A stretch of 64,000 bases of DNA from Gammaproteobacteria bacterium (ex Lamellibrachia satsuma) (GTDB lineage: Bacteria; Pseudomonadota; Gammaproteobacteria; Chromatiales; Chromatiaceae): the NCBI GenBank assembly GCA_019623805.1, contig CP053680.1, positions 248,001-312,000 of the forward strand. The letters run 5' to 3'. The translations under genes were made by a program, and so were the position numbers. This document shows, piece after piece, positions 19,500 to 28,879 of this stretch. The notes under the pieces are model-generated. The model had not been told where the DNA came from. It made no database searches and saw only the letters and a list, made by a program, of their open reading frames with translations. Within the stretch, counting starts at the first letter, position 1. Every line of letters starts with the position of its first letter.

Positions 19500-20477
19500 T
19501 CAGTAATAGCCCGTGTCCCAGTTATATCTATCTGGCGTACCATCATCGTAATACCAGTTTCCATAGCGATCATAGTAGTTGCCGATCATCTGATCCGACA
19601 CCTGGGATGCACCACTGGACACCATGAAATGATTACTGTCTTCCCAGGCGTCCATAAATTTATCGGCTGGAATCATGACCCCACTACCATCTGGGGAACC
19701 GGGATCATTCAGAATTACCTTGGGGCTGTCCAGATCACTGTAATCGATACCGATAACCTGAACCGCATGGTTGGCATCCTGACCAGGCATGCCGAAATAC
19801 TCGGAAAGCATGTCGTCAAGATCGGCCCCTGTGTTCCATATTTCATCAGAGTCCAACGCGACTAAAATCGATTCTCCCTGCTCAAGCTTTGCCGATAGAT
19901 CATCCAGGTTGCAATTAATGTCATAGTCGACCTGGCATTCGAAATGTTCGAGTATGCGTCCCATCTCATTCATCGGCGTTCCCCCACCGGGGGTGTACCA
20001 ACCCGCATCTGTTGCAACACTGGTCAGTTCCTCTTCGGTGACATCGCGCCCAAGCACCTTATCCAGAATAAATTCCTGAGAGACCAATGCGCAAGATGAT
20101 TGGGTCGCCTGCATGTGCCAGTTCTCCATGTCCTGGGCCGGATCGCCTACAATTTGCTCCAGATCGGCGTTCTCCGGATCAAAAACGGGATACTCGATAA
20201 AGGAGGACTCCGACCTGTTTTCCGGCTGCAGTTCGCCAGAGTCAAGTGACTGGATTGAGGATAGATCAGTCAGATCCATAGGCTCAACATCGGGCAAATA
20301 CTCATCATTCTCTTCACTTGGGGAGGTAAGGATGCCATTCCACTCGACGGGAGCCTGATAGGCTGAACCGACCGATAAATCAGCTACGGGTTCCACTGCA
20401 TCGCCAGCAATTGGATCCCAGAGGTCGTCTTCAAATTCGTCAAACTGATCGAATAGCTCATTCATCATCCTCTCCAT
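19500..20477 (-). CDS. Papain/C39-like cysteine protease-fold protein, catalytic residues present
   Basis: The 325-residue protein has an acidic N-terminal 110 residues and then a C39/papain-like domain. Q123 and C129 (QATQSSC, Q six residues before C as in the oxyanion-hole/nucleophile pair), H237 in NHAVQVIGID, and N257-D258 in ILNDPG form a plausible catalytic set. A Tyr/Trp/Asp-rich tail follows (NWYYDDGT). No signal peptide is seen, so it is probably cytoplasmic. Protease activity is inferred from the residues. ATG 20477 is used; ATGs at 20468 and 20465 are closer to a GGAGAGG sequence. The next gene upstream is a paralogue. Confidence 0.78.
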   Translation of the reverse strand: MERMMNELFDQFDEFEDDLWDPIAGDAVEPVADLSVGSAYQAPVEWNGILTSPSEENDEYLPDVEPMDLTDLSSIQSLDSGELQPENRSESSFIEYPVFDPENADLEQIVGDPAQDMENWHMQATQSSCALVSQEFILDKVLGRDVTEEELTSVATDAGWYTPGGGTPMNEMGRILEHFECQVDYDINCNLDDLSAKLEQGESILVALDSDEIWNTGADLDDMLSEYFGMPGQDANHAVQVIGIDYSDLDSPKVILNDPGSPDGSGVMIPADKFMDAWEDSNHFMVSSGASQVSDQMIGNYYDRYGNWYYDDGTPDRYNWDTGYY

Positions 20478-20557
20478 ACCAGGATATTGGTCTGTATCTT
20501 GCGCAGATCCACCCGATCATTCCACGCAACTGTTTCCTCATGAATCGGTCCGGCTCG

Positions 20558-21520
20558 TCAATAATTGTAATAATGACCCCATTTGAAGTCTTCCTCCCAA
20601 GTACCATCGTCATACTGCCAATATCCCCATTTGTTGTAGCCGCCCTCCAACAGGGGTGAGGATTCTGCAACTGCTCCTGTCGCCGATACCATGTAACCAT
20701 CGCTCTCGTTCCATGCATCAATAAAATCATCCGCTGAAATCATGATGCCCGACCCATTTTGCAAACCCGGATCGTTCAGTATGACAACCGGGTTCTGCGC
20801 ATCGGCCTGGTCGATGCCGATGACCTGAACCGCACCCAAGGCTTGCTGGCCGGGAATACCCGGATAGTCGCCCAGATTGTCATCATCGGCGGACGGGGCC
20901 CACAATTTGGTTGTACTCACGGCCGCGAGAACCGTTCGTCCTTCCGCCAACTGTTGGACCAAGTCATCGAGGGTGGCGGATTGGTCGTATTCGACCTCCA
21001 AGCCGCCGAATTCTAGTAGATTGCCGATATCAGCAAACGGGGTTCCGGCTCCATCAATCTGCCACCCCGCGTCAGTCGCCACCGCGCTTAGCTGTTCGTC
21101 CGATATCCCCGCCTCAAGTTGCTCGGACAGAATGAAATTCTGACAAGTCGTCGCACCGGCTCCAGGCTCAGGCTGCATTCGCCAGTACTGCAGATGAGCC
21201 CATGGGTCTCCGATGACATCTTCAGGCTGAACGTTGGCGGTGATTAATGATTTTGCATCGAACAATTCAGTGGCCCAGTATCCTTCTCCGTAAGTAATAC
21301 TCTCTGTCGGGAAGTTCGCATCCAGAATGTTAATAGGTTCCCCAATGGTTTCGGCGGCCATGATCCGACTAAACTCAGATGCGTCACCGTCTGGAATATC
21401 GGGAACAGCAAACTCGTTACCTTCTATCCCGCCATATTCACTCTCCATCTGTTCAGCAATTTCATGAGTGTCCTCGAAATCATCATCGAGCGATTCAAGA
21501 TAGTCATCGAAATCGATCAT
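20558..21520 (-). CDS. C39-like paralogue lacking the catalytic histidine
   Basis: A 320-residue paralogue of the next gene with the same plan: acidic N-terminus, C39-like domain, and a Tyr/Trp-rich tail (WGYWQYDDGTW). Cys126 is retained (GATTCQNF) and ILNDPG (N249) is present. The position of the active-site His is Gly (PGQQALGAVQVIGID versus PGQDANHAVQVIGID), and the Gln six residues before the Cys is lost owing to a small insertion. It is therefore probably a pseudoenzyme with a binding or regulatory role. The gene sits 59 bases after the beta-helix segment and 80 before its paralogue. Confidence 0.78.
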   Translation of the reverse strand: MIDFDDYLESLDDDFEDTHEIAEQMESEYGGIEGNEFAVPDIPDGDASEFSRIMAAETIGEPINILDANFPTESITYGEGYWATELFDAKSLITANVQPEDVIGDPWAHLQYWRMQPEPGAGATTCQNFILSEQLEAGISDEQLSAVATDAGWQIDGAGTPFADIGNLLEFGGLEVEYDQSATLDDLVQQLAEGRTVLAAVSTTKLWAPSADDDNLGDYPGIPGQQALGAVQVIGIDQADAQNPVVILNDPGLQNGSGIMISADDFIDAWNESDGYMVSATGAVAESSPLLEGGYNKWGYWQYDDGTWEEDFKWGHYYNY

Positions 21521-21579
21521 ACTTCAGTCCCATGTCGGTCGTGGGATTACCCATGGTGTGCCAGATGTTTTAGGCACAG

Positions 21580-23645
21580 TCAGAGTCCCAGTTCGTGGAG
21601 TCTTCGCAGCATCCAGCTTTCATCACTGAACCAGCCTGTCGTCGTGATCTCTTCGTCTTCGGAGAACCACGCTTGCTGAGACAGCGGGCTGTGCCCCGCT
21701 TGTATCCATGCCTCGTTCAAGTTGCGCAGCAACTGGTAGGGAACACCGTGCATCTTTCTCTTTTTGTCGATGCATTGATGGCCGGTTATCTCGCGGACCA
21801 ACCGGAACGTCTCGCGTTTTGCGCCTGTGACACCGCTGCCGCTCTTGGCTAACAGCTCGCGTAGTTTTTGATACGGGTCTTGCGACCAGACGATGTTTAC
21901 ATCGCTTTGCAGTTCTATCTCCCAGGATCCGCCCGTATTTTTTTCAATGGTGCAGTTCTCAATTGTTGTACGCCCCTGTGCCGAAACGAAAATGCCAACA
22001 CCTTGGTTTTCATGTATCTTACAGTCGCGTATTTGTGGCCTTGCCCGCTCAGAAATTTGAATTCCGCTAAATAAATTCTCTTTGATATCGCAATACTCAA
22101 TCACTCCTTGAGCCTGACTATCTAAGAAGATTCCACATTCTGTGTCGTGCAGGATGCAGTTGCGGATTATGGGGTTAGCCCGACCGGTAATATATATTCC
22201 ATACTGGAAATCTAAGAGTTCGCACTCCGAAATCAAGCACTTCGCAGCAGTTTCTATCAGGAAACCATGTGCAGCATTTCCATGCAGTTTGCAGTCTCGG
22301 ATTGAGGGTCTGGAACCACCGGTGATCTCCATGCAGGTAACATCCCAGAAAGTGCCGTCATCCGCCTTCGAAATATCACACTTCTCAAATGTTCCCAAGC
22401 CCTTGTCAGATACGATGATTTCAGAGGCTGTTGCGTCATGGATTTTACAGCCACGGAACAGTGGATCACCTTTGCGCTTGATTTCTATATTGGATTTAGC
22501 GTTGGCAAATATGTCGCAATCAAAGAACTCTCCCTTACCACTGTCAATAACAGATACTCCGGTCATTTCCCCGTCATGGATTGTGCATCGCCGCACATCT
22601 GGGGACGCTCCTTTTATACTTATGATATTTGCCTTGCTGTTGGAATGGACTCCACATTGGTCCAGTGATCCGGCCGCGTCGGTGTCGAAAATCACTCCGG
22701 CATCTTTTCCGTTGTGCACTCTGCAGAGGGTAAATCTTGGATCACTGCCCCGGGTAACCAATACACCGGGGCCGGAGTTGGAAAATATATCGCAATTTTT
22801 GAAGGTACCTTTTCCTGCGCCAGCAGTAAGCACACCCTCTTTCGTACCATCATGAATTCTGCATGAGCGGATTTCAGGGTTTCCTCCCGGCCCAATCACC
22901 AAGCCAGCCTCCTGATTATCGTGGATATCGCACCCCTCCACGATGCAGCCATCACTGGACTGGACCCACATACCGGATTGCTTTCCAAAATGGATATTGC
23001 TGTGGGAGATGGTGGGAGCGCTCGTGGCATCGACGGAAACGCCTGGTTTTTCAGTGCCGCGTATATCACAATACTCAACCGATCCCATTCCATTGTCGCT
23101 GAAACGGATACCGTTACTCTTTCCTCCGCGGATATTACAGTGGTCGATCTTGGGAGTGGCGCCGGTGGAAACAGAAATTCCAGGACCTGTATTTTCAACG
23201 ATTTTGCAATGATCGAGCGTTCCAGCAGCGTTCTCGGAAATCGCAATTCCTGAGTCCTTTCCATGATGTATCCGACACTTGCGGATCAGCGGATCGGTTT
23301 GTGCGCCGCTAATCAGGATGCACGGGCCGTCTTGAGATGTCACCCGGCATTCGACCATTGTGAGTTTTCCTTGTGAGATCGACACGGCGCAATGCGCATC
23401 GCGGGATCGGCTCTCCGATTCCTCACGCTTTCGCGAGGACTCAGTATGGCGCAGGGTAAGCCCTCTCAGAGTTGCATACTCTGTCTGCATCGAAACACAG
23501 GGGCCAGTCTCCGATTCAACAATGATCTGATCGACCGCACCCGCACCGGTAATTTCCACCGGTTTATCGATGATCAGGGTTTCCCTATAGATCCCGGGTT
23601 CCACCTGGATGCAGGTTTCAGGCTTAACCGTTTGAATCGCCTCGG
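21580..23645 (-). pseudogene. Beta-helix half of an Hsp70-beta-helix fusion gene, separated by an IS
   Basis: About 680 residues of right-handed parallel beta-helix repeats. The units are about 23 residues and recur as C.I....GI.....G..E.C.I (for example CKIHENQGVGIFVSAQG), a pectin-lyase/NosD-like fold that usually forms an elongated binding or scaffold solenoid. A helical C-terminal module (about 100 residues, ending WMLRRLHELGL) follows. The frame is open from the IS boundary; the first possible start is GTG 23604, without support. Removing the IS (23646-24904) and one CGG joins this frame to the Hsp70-type ATPase domain upstream, so the piece is the 3' part of a broken gene rather than an independent one. 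Confidence 0.85.
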
Positions 23646-23675
23646 TGACGTGGTCAAGGATTTTGTTACACCCAG

Positions 23676-24551
23676 TTAAGCCGCTTTTTTCTGCGCCATC
23701 ATTTGCTGCTCAAAATCATTCGGACTCATATAATCCAGGTATGAATGCAGCCGCGTACTATTATAAAACATGGAAATATATTCCAATATGTCCTGCTGGG
23801 CTTCGTAACGTGTCTGGTAGCTTCTCCAATGCACCCGTTCCTGCTTGAGGCTGCCAAAGAAGCTTTCCACTACAGCATTATCCCAGCAGTCACCCTTCCT
23901 GCTCATACTGCCATTGATATCATGGGCTTTGAGTAACCGCCGAAAAGCCTTGCTGGCATATTGAGAACCACGATCTGAGTGGTGAATCAATCCGCCCTTC
24001 GGTCGACGTCGCCAGATCGCCATTTGCAATGCATCACAGACCAGCTTTGCCTTCATCCGGGAACTCATGCTCCAGCCGACCACTTTACGTGAATACAGGT
24101 CTATCACTACCGCCAGGTATAACCAGCCTTCCTGGGTCCATACATAAGTCACGTCCGCCGCATAGACATGATCGGGCTGGGCCACAGCAAACTCTCGCTT
24201 GAGCAGGTTGTTAAAAACCGACTGCTGGTGGTTACTGTTTGTCGTAACCTTATATTTCCTGCGCTGACGCGCCTGTACATTGGCTTCACGCATTAACTTC
24301 CTTGCCTTATTCCGACTCACCGGATAGCCCAGGACATTCAAGGCTTTTTTCATTCTGCGACTGCCATAAGTGTAGTCTGAACTCTTGGCGATATCCTCAA
24401 CCCACTCCAGCATCTCCTGATGTATTCGGTCTGGCCTGTTACCCAAGCCCCTTTGATACTGGTAGTAACCATTACGACTCACACCCAAAACCTGACATTG
24501 CAAGCTGATTGGATAGGCATTCTTATGCTGGGTGATGAACGAATATTTCAC
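23676..24551 (-). CDS. IS3-family transposase OrfB (DDE integrase), copy A
   Basis: A 291-residue rve-fold DDE transposase. D in [12 protein letters not shown] in [13 protein letters not shown] and E in [14 protein letters not shown] form the catalytic triad, after an HTH_21-like N-terminus. The GTG start overlaps the OrfA stop (GTGA). A run of seven A (24581-24587, minus strand) late in OrfA lies in a frame arrangement in which a -1 shift enters the OrfB frame, so an OrfAB fusion transposase is likely. The protein is identical in all three copies. Confidence 0.95.
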   Translation of the reverse strand: MKYSFITQHKNAYPISLQCQVLGVSRNGYYQYQRGLGNRPDRIHQEMLEWVEDIAKSSDYTYGSRRMKKALNVLGYPVSRNKARKLMREANVQARQRRKYKVTTNSNHQQSVFNNLLKREFAVAQPDHVYAADVTYVWTQEGWLYLAVVIDLYSRKVVGWSMSSRMKAKLVCDALQMAIWRRRPKGGLIHHSDRGSQYASKAFRRLLKAHDINGSMSRKGDCWDNAVVESFFGSLKQERVHWRSYQTRYEAQQDILEYISMFYNSTRLHSYLDYMSPNDFEQQMMAQKKAA

Positions 24552-24841
24552 TTCGTTTCTGCTGCAAAGAATACCGTTGCTTTTTTTAAGATTTCTTTCT
24601 CCATCTCAAGGCGTTTAACCTGAGCCTTGAGCTTCCTGATTTCTTCCTGTTCAGAACTCAACTTGCCATTGCCTCGAAATGCCTGCCCATCTTCTGCCTG
24701 ATGTTCTTTCACCCAGCGCCCCAGCATTTGGGCATTGATGCCCAGACTGTTTGCTGCTTCCCTTCGAGTATATTCCTGCTCAAGAACCAGACTGACCGCG
24801 TCTAGCTTGAATTCCTTCGAATATTTCTTTCGTTCTTTCAT
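24548..24841 (-). CDS. IS3-family OrfA (helix-turn-helix), copy A
   Basis: A 97-residue DNA-binding OrfA. The HTH segment is [20 protein letters not shown] plus [18 protein letters not shown], and a leucine-zipper-like coiled coil follows ([19 protein letters not shown]). It recognises the IS ends and, after frameshifting, forms the N-terminus of the OrfAB transposase. Confidence 0.93.
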   Translation of the reverse strand: MKERKKYSKEFKLDAVSLVLEQEYTRREAANSLGINAQMLGRWVKEHQAEDGQAFRGNGKLSSEQEEIRKLKAQVKRLEMEKEILKKATVFFAAETK

Positions 24842-24904
24842 TTTTCTACCTCAGTTAAGTCAATGATGCTTAACTGGGGTGTACCTGTCCATTGGACCAC
24901 GTCA

Positions 24905-26048
24905 CGGAGATGCTCGAGAAGAGTCCCCAGCCACCGTTCGCTGAGACGACTGGATTATCATCTCGCCGCTCCAGTTCGGCGGCATAGATCGCCGCACCAC
25001 GCGATATGGCCAGTTCCGGATCGTCCACCCGTTCAACCCGGCACTGAAACTCGTTTTCCAGCAACTCCTTGATATAGGGTATCCGGCTGCATCCCCCAAC
25101 CATCAACAGGTAGTCTACCGACTCCCAGCCAATCCCTGCCATCTCGACAAGCTTATGGCAGAGCTGGACCGTCTCCTTTGCCAAACTAGCGACCATCTCA
25201 TTAAAGGTATCCCTGTCGAGACTGAATGGCTCCATAGCTGTTGCACCGGGAACAGGGATAGATACGAACGCCTCCTGAGCTTCACTCAGTTGATGCTTGA
25301 GCCCCCTGCACCACTCTGTAACCATGGCCCGCAGGCGCATCGCATCTTCATCCCGCTGTTCGAGCAGAGCGCGCAACTCCTGACTGCAATTTCGCTTGAG
25401 ATGCTCGAAAATCATGCGGTCGAGATCCATCCCGCCGCACTGCTCCAGACCGACAGGAAGGGCAAGCAGTTCATAGCCGAATTCGGTCTTGCGTACCAGA
25501 GCCGCGTCGAAGGTACCTCCGCCAAGATCGTAGACCAGCACGACCTCTCCACCGGAGGACCGCTGCTCTGCGCCCGCTTTCCAGGTGTGGTAGATGGCTG
25601 TTGCCACCGGCTCATCCAACAAAGCTACCTCAAGCCCAGCCATCATTCCGGCGTGCGCCATCAGTCCGCGTTTGTAATCGGCGTAGATCGCCGGAACTGT
25701 CAAAACCGCTGAGGAGATGGCGGTCCCACCGTTCATCTGCTCCGCTTCAGTTTTGAGCTTTTTCAGGACCTCTGCGACCAGTTCCTCCGGCTGCATTGCC
25801 CGCTCGCCGAGCTGGAATGGCTCCTGTTGACCCAGATCGCGTTTGAAGCCGCTTCGGTAGCGGAACAAGGCTCGCAAACGCTGGTTTTCGGCCGCTTGTC
25901 CAACCAGGACTTCGCCCTGCTGAGTTATATAGAGACTCGATGGGAATGAAAAAGTATGGGAGAGAGGTTCCTTGACCAATACAAGGTCATCCCGCAACAG
26001 AAACGCGGAACTGGAATAACAAGTACCGAAATCAATACCCAGGCGCAT
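24905..26048 (-). pseudogene. Hsp70-type ATPase half of the broken Hsp70-beta-helix gene
   Basis: About 381 codons carry a complete Hsp70/actin-fold nucleotide-binding domain. Phosphate 1 is GIDFGTCYSS (Asp6), phosphate 2 VYDLGGGTFD (173-181), and the adenosine motif MVGGCSRIP (317-323). The usual substrate-binding domain is absent. Past ANGGWGLFSSIS the original frame would continue EAIQTVKPETCIQVEPGIYRE into the beta-helix (1068 codons in all). At present the frame runs into the IS and stops after 11 foreign residues (24870). A truncated, possibly soluble ATPase may still be made. No DnaJ or GrpE gene is adjacent. Confidence 0.88.
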
Positions 26049-26331
26049 GGCCCTGATCCATCTTCAACGAGGTTACAGCTTGATCACAGGTAGGTAATGT
26101 AAGGCTTGGGGAAACGCCGCATCGCCAGACATCAATTTTGCGTTGTGATCCTCCTCTCAAATACAGTATAGCGCCTAACAATCGGAATACCTGGAGCGCG
26201 CACTGGGGGGAGTTCCGGATTGGTTTTCGCAAGCGCACATGAGGGGTCGATTTCAATCCGTGCAATAGCGGATAGTTAAACAACACTTGGCGGACCGGAT
26301 TGTCTCCGTTCCCGGAATTCTAACGCAGCTT

Positions 26332-27396
26332 TCAGGTTACTGGCGACCGAATGCTGGAAAAAAACTCACCGATGGCTGCCGACAGTGTCTCGGATCGTTT
26401 GGGATCACGCAGACTGGCCAACATGAAACTGCGGGTACCGGGAAGAAAAAGCAGATCGGCCAGCACCCGGTTGAAAAAATCCTGCGACTCATCAGATGCC
26501 GCCAGACATTCAAGATAGCGGCAGCGAATGCCTTCGTCCTCCAGCGTCTCCCAGGCCCGGCCTCCAATCGCCGTGAGCACATCGCTGCGGGAGGCAATCG
26601 GATGATTCAGCACACTGACGATAAGCTGATCCCTAAAGGTCAGGGAGATGCTGTTAGAGATGCCACGAATCCCGGCAGTGATAATTTGGGGATCAGATTC
26701 GTCCTCTGCAAGAGTCACTTCCACCCTTTTACAGAGCGCTTTGGCAATCGCCACCGGCACCGCTTCATTTTCCAGACAATGACAGAGCGCCTCCAACGGG
26801 GATGGGGGTAGATGTGGAATCGCCTCGGCGATTTGCCTGGCCATCTCCGGCTCGGCGCAGCGGGCAGCCAGATCAGCAATGCCCTGATAGCCAAGAAAAG
26901 ACCACTGATCCCAGCCGAGCTTACCCTGAAAATAGCCGACCGCATGATCATAGTAGCGGGAAGCAGGCTGTTTCAACAGCAGGGTAAGCTTGGCGTGCAG
27001 CACAGCCAAGCGTTCCTGTTTTGGTTGAAAGACGTAGGGGTTATCCTCCAACGCAGCCTGGAACTGTTCTCCATTGCTTTCCGCCTTGAGTTTTTCCCCC
27101 AGGCTCTCCACCAGTCGATGCATGAAATCGTCCCGCGCGGCCAGCACCAGCTTGCCCTGCTCGTCCAGTGGGAAACGCAGGAACCATATAAAAGGTTCAT
27201 CCTGACTTTCATGGTCATGCATGACCAGGGCAAACCAGGCCTGCTGCTGCAGTGGCTGTGGGTAGGGAAGCTCGGTTCTTTCGAACTTGAGAAAATCATC
27301 GTGGGGGATTTTGCTGACACGGCGTCCCATGTCGAAGAAACGCAGACGTCCACCGGCCGTTTCGAGAAACTCCGTCAGGCTGGCTATCTCGCTCAT
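26332..27396 (-). CDS. DUF3549 family protein
   Basis: A 354-residue protein resembling gammaproteobacterial DUF3549 proteins. It is mainly helical, with an N-terminal segment (TEFLETAGGRLRFFDMGRRV) and a C-terminal half of HEAT-like helices (ITAIGGRAWETLEDEGIR-like). No catalytic motif is seen and function is unknown. ATG 27396 overlaps the ycgN stop by 4 bases (ATGA), so the two are co-translated. The following 283-base gap (26049-26331) separates it from the Hsp70-type gene. Confidence 0.8.
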   Translation of the reverse strand: MSEIASLTEFLETAGGRLRFFDMGRRVSKIPHDDFLKFERTELPYPQPLQQQAWFALVMHDHESQDEPFIWFLRFPLDEQGKLVLAARDDFMHRLVESLGEKLKAESNGEQFQAALEDNPYVFQPKQERLAVLHAKLTLLLKQPASRYYDHAVGYFQGKLGWDQWSFLGYQGIADLAARCAEPEMARQIAEAIPHLPPSPLEALCHCLENEAVPVAIAKALCKRVEVTLAEDESDPQIITAGIRGISNSISLTFRDQLIVSVLNHPIASRSDVLTAIGGRAWETLEDEGIRCRYLECLAASDESQDFFNRVLADLLFLPGTRSFMLASLRDPKRSETLSAAIGEFFSSIRSPVT

Positions 27397-27857
27397 GTTT
27401 CGACCCAATCGATCAAGTGAAAAACCAAGTCATCGGCCTCCGCTTCGCAAACCACACGACCCTGAATCGAGTTACCACTCTCCTCCACCGTCTCCTGCCT
27501 TCCGGAAACCAGTGGGTGCCACTCCGGCAGGTCCTTGTCTTCCGCCAGCAAACGATAGGCGCAGGTGGCGGGAAGCCAGTAGAGCTCCTTCAGATCCTTC
27601 GGTGTCAATGTGATGCAGGTGGGAACCAGCACGGATCGATCTGTATAGCAGGTGCAGCGGCAATCTTCGAGGTCCAGTAGATCACAGACCACATTGGTGA
27701 AATAGATCTCACGGGTATCTTCGTCTTCCAGTTTTTGCAGACAGCATTTGGCACAGCCATCGCAGAGAGATTCCCACTGTAACGTGCTCATCTCCGTCAG
27801 TTTTACTTCCCGCCAGAATTTTCTATTTTTCTCAACCATTGGTTCCTCTTTCTTCAT
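27393..27857 (-). CDS. ycgN: YcgN family cysteine-cluster protein (UPF0260)
   Basis: A 148-154 residue protein. The CDGCAKCCLQKLEDEDT cysteine cluster, LEDCRCTCY and LPATCAYRLLAEDKDLPEWHPL match the YkgJ/YcgN (UPF0260) family, which may bind a metal or Fe-S cluster. The biochemical role is not established. Start ATG 27857 or 27839 (MVEKNRKFW); the latter has GAGGA close upstream. The next gene is a 4-base overlapping DUF3549. Confidence 0.88.
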   Translation of the reverse strand: MKKEEPMVEKNRKFWREVKLTEMSTLQWESLCDGCAKCCLQKLEDEDTREIYFTNVVCDLLDLEDCRCTCYTDRSVLVPTCITLTPKDLKELYWLPATCAYRLLAEDKDLPEWHPLVSGRQETVEESGNSIQGRVVCEAEADDLVFHLIDWVET

Positions 27858-28390
27858 CCGTGCAATTCTCCGGTTTCAGCGCTAATCAGGCAATGAAAAT
27901 TTCTCACGAAAAACTCTATCCCCCTACTCATACTAAGTTTTTTTCCAAATCCGGCACAAGACATTAGAGAAGCTGCTTGTCAATCTCTTTATGCACATTT
28001 GTGAAACGAAGGCTCCAGGTTATTGGGTTACATTTTATTCTTGTGAATATACATATTAAACACACTCTATCTTTTTGATAAATATACATTAAATTGTATT
28101 GTGCAAAAATTAAACAATTTAATGGCCATGCTGGAACAGCAAGGGCTGGGGACAAACTTAATCACCTTACCCACAAAGTTATCCACAGGATCTGTGGAAA
28201 GATTTCAGTGTTGAAAGATACCAATCAACCAGCCTTCAACTGCGTTTTCCAGTGCTGAATGATCTAACGACCGTCAGCGAGTCTCTTTTTCGCAATACAC
28301 GCTTATCGGGGTATTCAGCAAAGCTCCGCAGAGGTAAGGTAAAGGAGTAACTTGGACAGTGGGATCCATGCGCACTGACAAATATAGATA
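27858..28390. other. AT-rich intergenic region with DnaA-box cluster
   Basis: This 533-base gene-free gap has an AT-rich block (about 27890-28130) followed by three DnaA-box-like 9-mers within 35 bases: TTACCCACA 28167-28175, TTATCCACA 28179-28187 (consensus), and TGTGGAAAG 28193-28201 (minus-strand CTTTCCACA). It also presumably holds divergent promoters for ycgN and ogt. It is not flanked by usual oriC neighbours. Confidence 0.6.
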
Positions 28391-28879
28391 ATGAGTCAGC
28401 AACACAAAGAATTTCAGGCAATTTTCCCCGTTCCATTTGGTGCGTTAGGAGTTGTAATGCGGGGTGAAATACTGCATCAGATCGACTTTCTGCCCCAGAA
28501 TACTTCATCCAAAACCCCGTCAGATGATGTAACCAGAGACGTAGTGTCCCAGATACAACACTATCTGGTCGATGGTAAGCGCCAGTTCACTCTGCCACTG
28601 CAACTGCATGGAACCGATTTCCAGCAGAGAGTCTGGGCAGAGCTTCGAACAATACCGTCCGGCGAGGTTCGCACATACGGAGAGGTTGCCAAACGACTCA
28701 ACAGTAGCCCCCGTGCCGTCGGCAATGCCTGTCGCGCCAATCCCTGTCCTGTCGTAGTGCCCTGCCACAGAGTCGTAGGTGCCAATGGCATCGGTGGCTT
28801 TTCGGGTAAGCGGGAGGGGGGGCCGCTGGCAATCAAGCGCTGGTTGCTGAATCACGAAGGCTGGTCCGGTTGCAACTGA
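28391..28879 (+). CDS. ogt: Methylated-DNA--protein-cysteine methyltransferase
   Basis: A 162-residue O6-alkylguanine-DNA alkyltransferase. The acceptor cysteine is in VVVPCHRVVGANGIGGFSG, preceded by GEVRTYGEVAKRLNSSPRAVGNACR, the DNA-binding helix region. It directly reverses O6-alkylguanine damage in one suicide reaction. Its length is typical of Ogt. The stop overlaps the xerD start (TGATG). Confidence 0.96.
   Translation: MSQQHKEFQAIFPVPFGALGVVMRGEILHQIDFLPQNTSSKTPSDDVTRDVVSQIQHYLVDGKRQFTLPLQLHGTDFQQRVWAELRTIPSGEVRTYGEVAKRLNSSPRAVGNACRANPCPVVVPCHRVVGANGIGGFSGKREGGPLAIKRWLLNHEGWSGCN

Larger units (their letters stand above)
23646..24904 (-). mobile_element. IS3-family insertion sequence, copy A (1259 bp)
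   Basis: A complete element with ends TGACGTGGTC...GACCACGTCA and related inner ends (TACACCC.AGTTAAGC). It is flanked by a 3-bp direct repeat CGG at 23643-23645 and 24905-24907. It encodes OrfA and OrfB on the minus strand. The same 1259-bp element occurs at 52145-53403 and 54489-55747. It disrupts the Hsp70-beta-helix gene in the same orientation as that gene. Confidence 0.95.

Noticed and set aside
15209..21520. Known defence system by dynamin content alone
   Set aside because: Dynamin-like GTPases also act in vesicle, cytokinesis and stress roles; no nuclease, helicase or toxin domain is visible, so I do not call it a defence system.
23604..23606. Independent start of the beta-helix protein at GTG
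   Set aside because: No ribosome site, and the open frame continues to the IS and rejoins the Hsp70-type frame exactly; an internal Val codon is more likely.
24863..25072. Small plus-strand frame across the right end of IS copy A
   Set aside because: It combines IS end sequence with antisense Hsp70 sequence, a chance hybrid.
27858..28390. Chromosomal origin oriC
   Set aside because: AT-rich DNA and DnaA-like boxes are present, but only three boxes and none of the usual neighbours (dnaA, dnaN, gidA, parAB). I kept it as a DnaA-box cluster only.
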